Shown in pieces: positions 24,201-33,719 of a stretch of DNA of 64,000 nt. The first letter of the stretch is position 1. Each line of letters begins with the position of its first letter. The translations under genes were made by a program, and so were the position numbers. A model generated the notes under the pieces. That model saw only the letters and a list, made by a program, of their open reading frames with translations. It ran no database searches and was not told the DNA's origin. The DNA comes from Halisarca cf. caerulea (taxonomy: Eukaryota; Porifera; Demospongiae; Chondrillida; Halisarcidae), in NCBI GenBank assembly GCA_963170055.1, contig CAUJGJ010000083.1:2037601-2101600 (forward strand). Reading direction: 5' to 3'.

Positions 24201-27200
24201 AAGCCCTGTACCAGTTTTGCAACTTACCCTTGTTCCAAGTGTTTTTGGAGTATCGTTTTTTAACAATGCCTTTTTGCACAATCCTGTGTTAATCCTATAT
24301 CCTTTTACAATTTTTAAATGGTTATCATTTACATCTACAAACACCCATAGTGGACACTATCGTAGACTTCGATATCACTACAGACACACCTCCTCCGCCA
24401 GGCACTTCTACTTTAATCGAGTGGTCAAGCTCTGGAACTCTTTCCCACCAATAAATATTGCTCGATCATACGCTTCAATCAATTAAGCGCATCCTAACCA
24501 ACATTTTATGGAATAGATTTTTCCTCAACTTGATTCTACAACCCCTGCATATACCAGCTTATCTGTTCATGTTGTCACTGTCACTCCACTGCACATTAAT
24601 TCTCCTGTACCATACAGTACAGTGTTCCCCCCAGAAAAAAATCAAGGGATATGGGGTTTCGCGTAAGAGCGCACATGCACGTGCTGTAGTTTATCATGTC
24701 CCCAATATCCCATGCCATGCTTTATCCAAATTGAATTCATCTATCAGTGCATGGTCCTTCATTGCTTAAAGTAATTAAGAATTTACTTGAAAGCTGATTG
24801 ATAGCATCAGTTTTAATATGCAAAAGAGCAGACAAGCCACCTTCACCGTCCACAATGGACATTGGCATAAGACCAATGCTACCAGCTTGCTGAGGTTGGG
24901 GAGAGTTCTTGTGTGCATCTGCGCAAGGTGACAGTTGTACACTGACAAGCATCATGGCTTCATTAATTCAAATCATTAACACTTGGTTGGCTTCACTAGT
25001 AAACAAGTATTGCTACTACTGTTTCTTTTTTGGTTTTTTTTTAATGGCAGAATAGTGCCAACAATAATAATAGAGAACTAATATTATACATAATAATAGG
25101 CAAAAATCAAGAGGTGTTTAAGATCATAAAACAATATAGATGCATGAGGTTTATTATGGAGTACGGTAGTACTCCATATGTAGGATTGACACATGGCCGC
25201 CATACATTAGCGAAAATTTGTTTTCGCTCAAAAACTAACGGTATGGTGACTCTATAGTTTTCAAAAGTAGATTTTGGTGCATTTTGACACACCAGCTACA
25301 ACGAAAAGTAGTTTAAAAACTTCAGAAAGGTATCTCTTGAAAGAAATGCGAAGTACACTCACTGAGGTATGGGTCCGCAACACCATAGCATATTAAAACT
25401 AGTCGTGAACAAAGTTCAGAACCTCGCTAAAAGGAAAGGACATTGAAATTGAATGGGAATGGGAATATGGATGAAATAATTGATTGCATAAAATTATAAT
25501 GTAGTTGTGAGCTAGTCTCATGTAGCCAGACAAACTCCTTTGGTCCTGTGTGAAGGAATGGGACATTTTAAAGGGATCATGCATGCTTTTTGAACAGTGA
25601 TACCTTCTGCAATGCTGAATGTTTGGACTATTGATAGCTCATGATCAGTTGACGATTTGTCTCTTAGTCACCATGTTAGTACACATTTTCATAATTTTGG
25701 TATAAACCGTAATCAGTCTTTTAGTTCTGCACTCACACGAATTTCAACACTACTGCTTGTCCTGACAAACTCACTAGACAAAATACACTCCCTAGTAGTA
25801 CTCAGAGTATATAATAGTTGAGCTATTGGCCACTTATCTGAACCCCCTGCAGCATATGCATTGGGCATACCAATATAAAATTTGTGATCAATTATATTCC
25901 CGCATTATGCCTGTAAAATTTCAACACCTATCATTTCCACACCTGTGCCAGCATATTCCTTCTTTACGAAGGCGCCGATGGCGGCAAAAGGCATGCACAC
26001 TCCTTCCTGCTCCGCACTCGGCGTTTGTACGGAAACATGGCCGCACACACAATCTATAGTCACAGTTGGCAGGGCTGGCAAATGGCCGTCACAATGGCGT
26101 GGCTATTCAGTGGCCCGAATCGCAATATCACATATCCTTCCTTTCGTTCGAAAGTAATCTAAAATCGCTTAGGATAAATTCAAGAGTGTCATTTTTTATG
26201 TATTCGAACACGGGGAAAAGGACCGAACGTTGAAGTTTGACATCGCCTCGTGTTGACCAAAAAAGGGAGGTTTTTTCTGCCTTTATCGATCAGCGAGATC
26301 GCCCAACGAAGCGATCAACAGCTTAACGTGAAGAATTCCTCTCGGCATACACTGTGATGTCAGATCCTCTTTGCATTGCCAATCGATATAATCCTGTATC
26401 ACACACCAGATTCAGAAATGTATTCTGCACACTGTAGTACACATGTACACAGTATAATGCACTCAGTAACCAACAGTAACTTGAGGTCAACTGTAGTACA
26501 CGATAATGGCGTCATCATTTAGGAATAGACACACTATACTATAGCAAGGTTAGGCAAAGGCGAATTGGCCGACGAAGAATCAGAAACTGGGGCTAAAAAT
26601 GCACATGCAGCACAACGACGTACATAGCTTCTGAAACGAGGGCCAGCCGTGATAGCCATGCCACGAACATTGGCATCAAATCGCGACACGGAGCCAGAAC
26701 GAACGCATTCCAAAATGGCCGGCAAGATGGTGACGTTGCCCGAAGGTAAATCTGCAACCCCTAGTTTTCGGCCACCGTCAAATAAAATTCTGCTTCGATA
26801 GAGTTGACTGGCTTTACATTTCGTTTCTTTTACGTAGGTTTTCAAGTGCATGGGGCTTTCTAATACGCGCCCATACGGTCGAATAGCCACGACTTTAGAT
26901 ACCTCCTGCGCGTATGGCGGTCTAGATCATTCGGCTTTTCTCGCTTTAGGACGCAGAACGCTTGCACCCCGACGTTGGCGTTGGTGCCTCGTGCTTGCTA
27001 GTCTCTCGGCCGAGGAGCAGTCGGCCGGAGAAGAAAATGAAGGGTGGCCTAAAATTAGCATTTTAGGTGCGGCCCCTGCGTAGGCGGGCTGCCGTCGGAC
27101 TCCCCGTACTTGAACCATCAGAGGGGGGGCGAGCGTAAGCGAGCTCCCAATTATTATTCTTCTCGTTGCTTTTTTGAACTGAGCTACAGGTCTCCACGAA

Positions 27201-28760
27201 GGGTCCAGAGGCCTCATCTTTCACCAGTGAGCACCGACTGTTAGCGCAAAGTGCCTTTTGTATGTTTTGAAGCCACACCTACACTTCAAAAACGATAAAA
27301 TTTTTAATAGACAAATCCCATACATTCGCCGGATCAGCCATTTTCGGATTATCAAAATGACTACGTGAGACTAGGCATACATGTACGTACATACACATGG
27401 CAAAGCGTTCTATGGTTCGACGATCGTCGCTACTTCAGTGCTCTATTGTTAGAGCCTTTGTTTCTACATGGGTACATTGATTTTAGTCAGGTAGCTGCAT
27501 ACTTTTAGCTTCTTATGTTACAAGACTTCATATAAGTATATACATATAATGTGCTGCACATGAAGGATGTAGGAATTTGCACAGTGTACACTTAGTCCAA
27601 TTAAACTTTGTCTAGCCCTATACCCGTCTAGCCTCATGTATGTGTAGCCCTATGCTCGTCTAGCTCTATGCCTGTCTTGTCCTTTGTCCATCTAGCCCTG
27701 TACCTGTTTTGCAACTCCTCCTTGTTCCAAGTGTTTTCGGAGAATCCTTTTTTGATAAGGCCTTTTTGCACGGTCCTGTGTCAAGCCTACATCCTTTAAC
27801 TATTTATAAATGGTTTTTATACACTCTTTAAAAGAGTCCTTCAGCCAGGATGACCTGAGCTGAGGCACAATCAATGGGTGATCGATATGAAGACCTTGAT
27901 CCTGTACTTCTGTGACCTTGCTAAGTAAACACAAAGGAAGTTGGAAGGCTTCTGTTAACTTTTGAAGGCATATCAGCCAATATGCCTTCATCAAGGAAGG
28001 CATATTGGACCGATATGCCTTAATGTATGTAGGGAGAACCCTGCAGTATATGTAAATTACTTTTCAACTTTTACTTTGAATTCCAATTGCTGTCCCTGTC
28101 TCATGCTAATTATGTATTATCTCATCACTGTCACTTGCATTTTCCACTGAAAGTAATTTTATTTTCAAGAAATGTATGCTACCATCTTTAAATGGGCTAA
28201 CAATGCACACTTTAATTTCCTGCAATTTTATCATTGAGTCTCCATCATCATCCTTTTTGTCACTAAGGTATAATTTACATTGGCATCTTTGTGGCTACAC
28301 TGCAATGTTAGTGCATGTCCATCAAGCACATCACCTTTCTACCCACAACACTTTCCCCCTCATGTCATGTTCCCCCTGTGCTAGTAAAGTGTTTAATAAT
28401 AATACGTAATAATATGAGACTACCTAAACTATTTTACTTACAAATTTAAGAGCTTTATTCTCCAACTCAACACTATTCATATCTTTATTTATGCTCTTTT
28501 CAGTACTGGCTGTAGACGTCACCTGCGACAGTGAAAACGAACGTGAAAGCACAAGTGCGTCCCCGCCCTTGGTTCGGCAGCCAAGGAACATATCCTACGA
28601 ATAGATAATTTTTTCTTACCTCCATAGCTTTTTTCATCAGTCTCAAATATTCGCGTTCATGTCTTAGTTTTAGGACAGATCTTGCTTTCGTTGAAGGTTC
28701 AGAAGAGTATCGATGAGATAACTTCACATTACTCTTGGACGCCATTTTCCAATTAGTCAT
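21267..28760 (-). CDS. Kelch-repeat membrane protein C
   Basis: The main exon 21267-22541 encodes six kelch-like blades (VLYCGGYF, LCCVGGEH, LIVAGGMG, LIAGADRD, LLSFGGLN, FLVVGV). Two hydrophobic segments follow (YIIKPFLYLLFVIFCLAY and INTMILTITLLILCSTLIL). An acceptor AG at 22542 shows it is not the first exon. Likely upstream exons are 28620-28760 (starts MTNWKMASKSNV, ends at GTAAGA, phase 0) and 28442-28522 (27 codons, Lys/Glu-rich, ends at GTAAGT, phase 0). The 81-nt second exon has the same size and phase as in kelch genes A and B, supporting common origin. A further candidate exon near 24793-24890 ends in the wrong phase, so the middle of the model is open. The protein is divergent from A and B, and its function is unknown. 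Confidence 0.65.
22597..22781. mobile_element. CAGT-ended MITE
   Basis: CAGTGAAACTTCCACAATAA at the left and the inverted AGAGGTTTCACTG at the right, with TA on each side. GGTGTCCTT motifs inside each end are also inverted. It lies in the first upstream intron of kelch gene C. Confidence 0.75.
23066..23300. repeat. Dispersed repeat, copy 1 (with 25150-25395)
   Basis: It shares the phrases TAGTACTCCATATGTAGGAT and CATACATTAGCG, plus the 'ttttgacacac.agctat' end, with 25150-25395 in direct orientation. It contains the palindrome TATGGAGTA...TACTCCATA. It is probably a non-autonomous transposon; the class is unclear. Confidence 0.6.
23320..23735. repeat. Dispersed repeat unit (with 27150-27540)
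   Basis: This roughly 400-bp unit includes 'gaactgagctacaggt', 'cacgaagggtccagagg' and a TACGTAC-rich end. It recurs at 27150-27540 in the same orientation. On the minus strand both copies give a short frame reading SGPFV.TCSSV, too short and stop-limited to call a gene. Confidence 0.65.
23756..24330. repeat. Large foldback (inverted repeat, ~270-bp arms)
   Basis: Arms of about 270 bp face each other across a short centre near 24030-24060. Both contain GTAGGAATTTGCACAGTGTG and 'tctagccctata' phrases in opposite orientation. The right arm alone recurs at 27555-27800 and at 930-1165. The hairpin potential is long enough to yield double-stranded RNA if transcribed. Confidence 0.8.
24331..24620 (+). 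mobile_element. LINE reverse-transcriptase 3' end remnant
   Basis: The plus frame reads HTSSARHFYFNRVVKLWNSF and then PPINIARSYASIN. This matches the usual C-terminus of LINE ORF2 proteins (basic stretch, FF.RV...WN.LP, then an amphipathic tail). A frame change follows before the sequence ends in the 'cattaattctcctgtac' segment. There is no intact reverse transcriptase upstream, so it is a 5'-truncated dead copy. Confidence 0.65.
25150..25395. repeat. Dispersed repeat, copy 2 (with 23066-23300)
   Basis: Second member of the pair described at 23066-23300, in direct orientation, with a lightly diverged middle. Confidence 0.6.
25900..27120. other. CpG-rich intronic segment of kelch gene C
   Basis: Unlike its surroundings, this segment is rich in CG dinucleotides, especially 25960-26110 and 26540-27080. 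Reading frames of 70-118 codons occur on both strands (26534-26890 and 26927-27217 on minus; 26850-27083 on plus), but I recognise none. It could be a promoter-type CpG island, a recently inserted unmethylated element, or a captured gene fragment. Confidence 0.4.
26346..26474. repeat. 129-bp dispersed repeat, copy 1
   Basis: Nearly identical, with only a few differences, to 45962-46090 in the same orientation. It begins CATACACTGTGATGTCAGAT and ends GCACTCAGTAACCAAC. It has no terminal inverted repeat that I can see. Confidence 0.85.
27150..27800. repeat. Composite repeat (unit plus single foldback arm)
   Basis: Combines the unit seen at 23320-23735 with only the right arm of the foldback at 24060-24330. 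This indicates one transposon family with and without its inverted left arm. Confidence 0.65.
27965..28021. repeat. Near-perfect 57-bp hairpin
   Basis: Arms of about 25 bp built on AAGGCATAT and CCAATATGCCTTC, with a 6-bp loop. It is intronic in kelch gene C. Confidence 0.8.
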
Positions 28761-28806
28761 CTAGCCAGGTTTGTCATAAAATTTTGGCCGCCCACATGCG
28801 GTTCCA

Positions 28807-28854
28807 GGGGTCTAAAATTTTAATTTTTTTGAAATTTTAAAAATTTAGACCCCC
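28807..28854. repeat. 48-bp hairpin with GGGG/CCCC ends
   Basis: GGGGTCTAAAATTTTAATTT is followed, after a short T-rich turn, by its inverse ending TTTAGACCCC. It lies just upstream of kelch gene C. Similar CTAGACC/GGGGCC phrases recur at 29490-29610. Confidence 0.75.
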
Positions 28855-30439
28855 TAGCGTGAGATTAGGCCCACGTACCTTCAGAAAATGGCAGTAGATG
28901 TGAAATGTTTCTATAATTAGGCATTTCTTTTGCCTCACAGGCTTTGAAAGGAATGGCCTCATCTCTCCTTTGTATGTTAAAGCAGTTAATGAGATGTTAC
29001 ATCATGCATTGCATTTGGTTTGCTCATAGTATCTATGGTTTGCTGTAGTACTATTGTGCATCAGTGAAGGATCATGTTCTGATAACATGAAGAAGACCTT
29101 CTCATGATAACGAGAACTAATTTTATGGGTGCCCTAAAGTTCACCTTCATGAGGTTTGACTGTAACCATTACAATAATATCATTATAATTCTCTCATACC
29201 TGAATCCGGGCCATGTGGGAAGTTTCCACTAAAACAAAAAAATCAGTCAAAAAGGCCAATGTGAACAATCCACAGTCTGTTTTTGTATGCAAAAGTGAAC
29301 CTAATGAATTTACAATCAAATTAATACTTTAAATCGATCAATTACATGAAAATTGCCTCAAAAGTAGCTCGTGCCATGTATGCCTCTCTTCAGTATGACT
29401 TTAATCTTGCAAGGCTAGCAATGATGGTAATACCTGCAAATAGATTGAGATCTATTTGTGTGGCTGTAACTGTCATTTTTGTAGGGGGGGGGGGTAATTT
29501 CATAAGTTAAATTTCCAGAATTTTAAAATTACACCCCTGGGGGGCCTAGAATTGTAACATTCTAAGCCCGGGGGCTCAAAATTTTTAAATTCTAGACCTG
29601 GGGGCCTGAAATGCCCACCATTTTTCGGGCTTGATTTCGTTCATTAGGAGAAGCAAACACTTAGAACAAGAGGGGACCTTTTGTTGCACAATCTGCAGGC
29701 AAAGACCTTGAATTTTTTTAATCCCCAAAAATTTATGACCCCAAGAAATAAGGCTAGCCATGAAATCTTTGTACTACAAAATTTCCTGACATATAGTATA
29801 ATATATAGAGACCAGCATGATAGTGCACATGCACAGTTGAGAAAACATGTATAGACAGGACCATATCTTTGGTCATGATTGTGGGAATAAAGCCCCTCTT
29901 TGTTTGGTTGTATCAGAGCTGTATATATATTTTTATATTTGTCCGCCTATTGGCGTGAAAGTGGTACGTGGGAATGGGTGTTGACCCCCAGGTGCAAAGT
30001 ATACCTTATACATATACAGTATGTCAGGGGAAGCTATTATGCACTCTGACACTGGATGCCGGGTATTATTATATACAATACCTTTGTGAGTGGGGCTGGG
30101 AAGCACCTGGGGGTAGCCCTGCCCTGAAAACACAAGTGACACCTCTGTAGTCCGACATTCTCTCTAATCTGATCGTTTAATGAGGTACAGTCACCATGTT
30201 ACAGTATGGTAAGAGGCACTCTGCATGATAACCTCCTATAATCTGACATTATTCTCAGGTCCCATTGAGTGTTGGATTATAGAGAGGTTTCACTGCATGT
30301 ATATAGATTGTTTGGTGGAAGATGCAAGGCATCAAACACTATATAGCTATAGGGACAGTCTAGTTGGCTAGACTAGTTTAGTCTTGCACGTCGTCATGGT
30401 GAGAATGAGTCTGGATGTATAATGATATCAGATAATAAG
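28855..30439. other. Intergenic region upstream of kelch gene C
   Basis: No gene is supported. Contents: a tandem-like G-rich block at 29485-29610 with three 'ggggggcctagaat' variants; an inverted pair CCCCCAGGTGC (about 29985) and GCACCTGGGGG (about 30102); and a CAGT-type MITE at about 30134-30295. Confidence 0.5.
30134..30295. mobile_element. CAGT-ended MITE, degraded
   Basis: The left end AGTGACACCTCTGTAGTCCG is degraded. The right end GATTATAGAGAGGTTTCACT is inverted relative to it. The internal phrases TCTAATCTGA/TATAATCTGA match the copy at 43780-43960. Confidence 0.6.
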
Positions 30440-31210
30440 AGCCAACCATGGTATTAATCCTGCACATGTGTCACTTTCCTGTGAAGCGCATCTGGTCAAC
30501 CCCAAAGTTTATCTGCATCAATCTGTTCCCCTCATGCATGGACCGGATGCATAGCAGTGCTGTGCTCATAATATGATAATATATGAAAATATATATGTGC
30601 TTGGGTATATGTCATGCATGCGATTAGCAGCACAAGGAGGCATACGTCCAATTACCACTATCACTACAGATCTTGACAAAAGTGCTTATGTATACTGCAG
30701 CCATACTTCAGTGAATACAATTACAGCTACAAATTACAAACTGTATTCTAACTCGATGCCTCCAAAGGTTACTCAAGATGTCGACTTATTGGTTCAACAG
30801 TTTCAGCTTTGCAATAACATGCAAATGATGTCATTTCACCTATCCACAAGGTTGTTCAGACAAATATACCCTGCAAATAACCTTAACTTTTATCTACATA
30901 TAGGAGGAGATTATAAATAAGTCCACAGTATATAGGAAAAATATCTATATAATTGTAGTTGGATGGTATGCGTAATTTGCGTATATATAGTGCGTGCTTG
31001 CATTCAAATTACAGGAGAACAGCAACTACCATCACACTGTGCCAGTCTGAGACTATACATCAAGTCACCTACAACTACGTACAGTAGTAGTAGTGATTAC
31101 CATATTATTATTTACTTACAACACAATTACCAATTATCAATACCATGTACTATTATAATAAGAGCAATGACGTCATTGTGGCATTGACAATTAAAAATGC
31201 ATATGTTTAG

Positions 31211-32632
31211 GGGCAAGGGGAAATGGCGGAAATGGTGGAAATGCTCTCAGAAAGCATTTGCCACATTGTCCAGTCCCACCCACATGCCCACATGTATCTA
31301 CTGAAGCCCCACCTAACGGACATTGTAAATAATTAGGGTGAAGCTACGTGAATAATTATTGGTCAATAGAACACATTGTATTGTAACAAGACGTATAACA
31401 GCCTAAGCTTGGGTGGAAATTATCAATGAGAAGTCTTATAAAACAACCAATGATTCTAATTATTGTGATATGCAGAGGAATCTCTGAATAAAGGACACTT
31501 TGGGACAGTCATTTTGTCCTTTGTAAGGAGGTTGTCCTTAATTGGGAAGTCCAAAATGTATTGAAACTATAGGGAGAAAATATTTTGGGACCTCAAGCTG
31601 TGCCCTTTGTAGAGAAATTGTCCTTATTTCGGAACGTCCACTATCGGAGATTTCACTGTAATTATAACCGTACAGAAGAGAACACCATAATATTATATTA
31701 ATAGGTACATTATGAGGTGCAGCTAGTGTAATGAGGATTTACTGGAATTCATTTTATGGCACAAAAAGCAGGAGAATGGCATCAATGCCACAAGTGTGTC
31801 ACAGAGTGGTTTACCAATGTCGTCTGTAGGCCGAAATACAAACAAGAGAAAGGGGGTATCAAAAAAGAGAAGCCACAAGATCCAAAAGATATCTACTGAA
31901 GCTGATAAATCTGCATGGCAATTCAGAAAAGGACTGCACCATCGATATCAAAGTCAGACACCAAACCAGGAACCCCTACGAGTACTGTCCAAACATTACC
32001 ACTCACGCCTTCACCAATGCAGCCTCACATGCACCAACCATTTTAGAGTCAGATTTATCCATTCTATATTTGAGTTACATTCATACGTGGTTCCTTCAGT
32101 GTGTGCTATGGCTGCAGCGCTACATTCAATCTGCTAAACCACCCAACGATTTGTACAGTGTGCATTGAGAGTGGAGGACGTTCAACATGCATGCCAGGAA
32201 ACCCTATTCCACAGTCTCTGTACAGCAATGCCTACTACCATCCGCATATTGCATGTATCCAGTCTGTGTGGACTCAGTTCTCTCCCCCCCCCCCCCCCCT
32301 CCGGGCCCACTCTTACCTTATTACACAGGATGCATGTGTGAGAGGCTCGCTTCAACAGGAGCACAAAGAGGCGATATCTGTTTGGCTTTTGCCACCACTA
32401 GATTTTACTGGCATATGTTTACGTTTACAATACTTATACCCTACAGTACGTCTTGTTACAATAGAATGTGTTCTATTGACCAATTATTCATGTAGCATCA
32501 TCCTAATTATTTACAGTGCTGATCATTAAGTGGGGCTTCAGTAGATACATGTGGGCATGTGGGTGGGACTGGACAATGTGGCAAATGCTTTCTGAGAGCA
32601 TTTCCACCATTTCCGTCGTTTCTCCTTGCCCA
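31211..32632 (+). mobile_element. DNA transposon with ~190-bp TIRs and 8-bp target duplication
   Basis: The ends GGGCAAGGGGAAATGG and the inverted counterpart ending CTCCTTGCCC extend as inverted arms of about 190 bp, to about 31390 and 32450. ATGTTTAG occurs directly outside both ends (31203-31210 and 32633-32640), consistent with an 8-bp target-site duplication as made by hAT-type elements. The interior plus strand has a broken frame. Around 32075-32290 it reads GSFSVCYGC..., then SNAYYHPHIACIQSVWTQF, a CxxC...H...C pattern that suggests a zinc-binding domain. Stops and frame changes show it is dead. It is absent from duplication copy A. Confidence 0.75.
31473..31658. mobile_element. CAGT-type MITE nested in the TIR transposon
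   Basis: CAGAGGAATCTCTGAATAAA on the left and inverted GGAGATTTCACTG on the right, with repeated 'aaggaca' and 'tgtcctta' phrases. It is very similar to 58016-58175. Its position inside 31211-32632 shows it inserted later. Confidence 0.7.
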
Positions 32633-32640
32633 ATGTTTAG

Positions 32641-33719
32641 AGTATATAGGCTGAACAAAATCTGCAAGCAATCATCACCTGCAGAACAAAAAATCAATGG
32701 AAAGATTTGCAATTTAGCTTCATCACTGGAAGCTACGTAGTACCAAAATCATTTCATTGATGCATGCATGTTTGGATCTCTCATTGACAAGAGAAACAGG
32801 CATATACATCTGTGAATTTAGTGATATCTGCATTGACACCTAAGGATCGATCATAGCTCAGCCCAGTCCAGCTGGCAACTACAACTGTTATCCATTGAAG
32901 ATGGCCCCTTCTCATGCATGCATGTGCACAGCTATTGTGGTACGAGATTTGACTGTTCTGCCTTGATCTATATATTGGAGAATTCAATTACACCCATTGC
33001 ACATGTACAGTGAAGTCATAGATAAGGAAATACACATCTCAATTCTCTCATGCAGAAGTGTAGCATGCATGCGTCCACTGAAGTACACTTTCAACAATTA
33101 CAAGCTATGCATAACAGCAGAAAAGAATCTCATGTACAATTGCTGTGAATTGATAATATTAATTACAAGTATAGGCAAATTAAACCTGAGACATTTTGTC
33201 AATCAACTGCTACCACTGAAGAAAGACTATAACAGCCAGCTGCTGAAACGTTTGGTGCATTATGCAACTCATTTTGGCTTTTCAGTGACAAAGTCCAAAA
33301 AATTGTCCACTACCTACGAGACAATCTGTCCTACAGACAAGGAGGTACGTATCTTGCTAGTGAGGGTCTGCGTATAATGATCAAAGAGTTACTGTAACAG
33401 CTAATTTATGTGAAATAAAGCAAAAGCAGCAGCTGTTTCTTTGTCAAAAAGGGACAGGATCCTATTATTATATAATGGTCACTAACTGAATGTGTCTGTT
33501 AAATACGTAATAAACTTAATCTATATAATACTTTACTACTTAGTCTACATGCATGTACAAATGCTAGCAAAATGCATGATAAAAAGTTTTAACGGTAATA
33601 CCACACTTGCTTCAATAACATGTGACTGAAATCCTCAGTGGCCAATTAACTAAAGTAACATTATAATAATTATAATACTAAATACATAAAGAATGAGGAA
33701 TACGTATGTCTCAGGAGTT
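32641..33719. other. 3' flank of kelch gene B
   Basis: 33180-33520 matches 2575-2940 of copy A. No coding sequence is supported. TGCATGCATG-rich short palindromes are present. Confidence 0.5.

Noticed and set aside
24737..24955. 72-codon frame proposed as kelch C exon 3
   Set aside because: It has a possible acceptor (CCTCAG) and donor (GTAAAT), but its exit phase does not match the entry phase of the 22541 exon, so I left it as a candidate only.
32101..32529. 142-codon frame as an intact gene
   Set aside because: It sits within a transposon with stops and frame changes around it and a poly-C run; treated as a transposon remnant.
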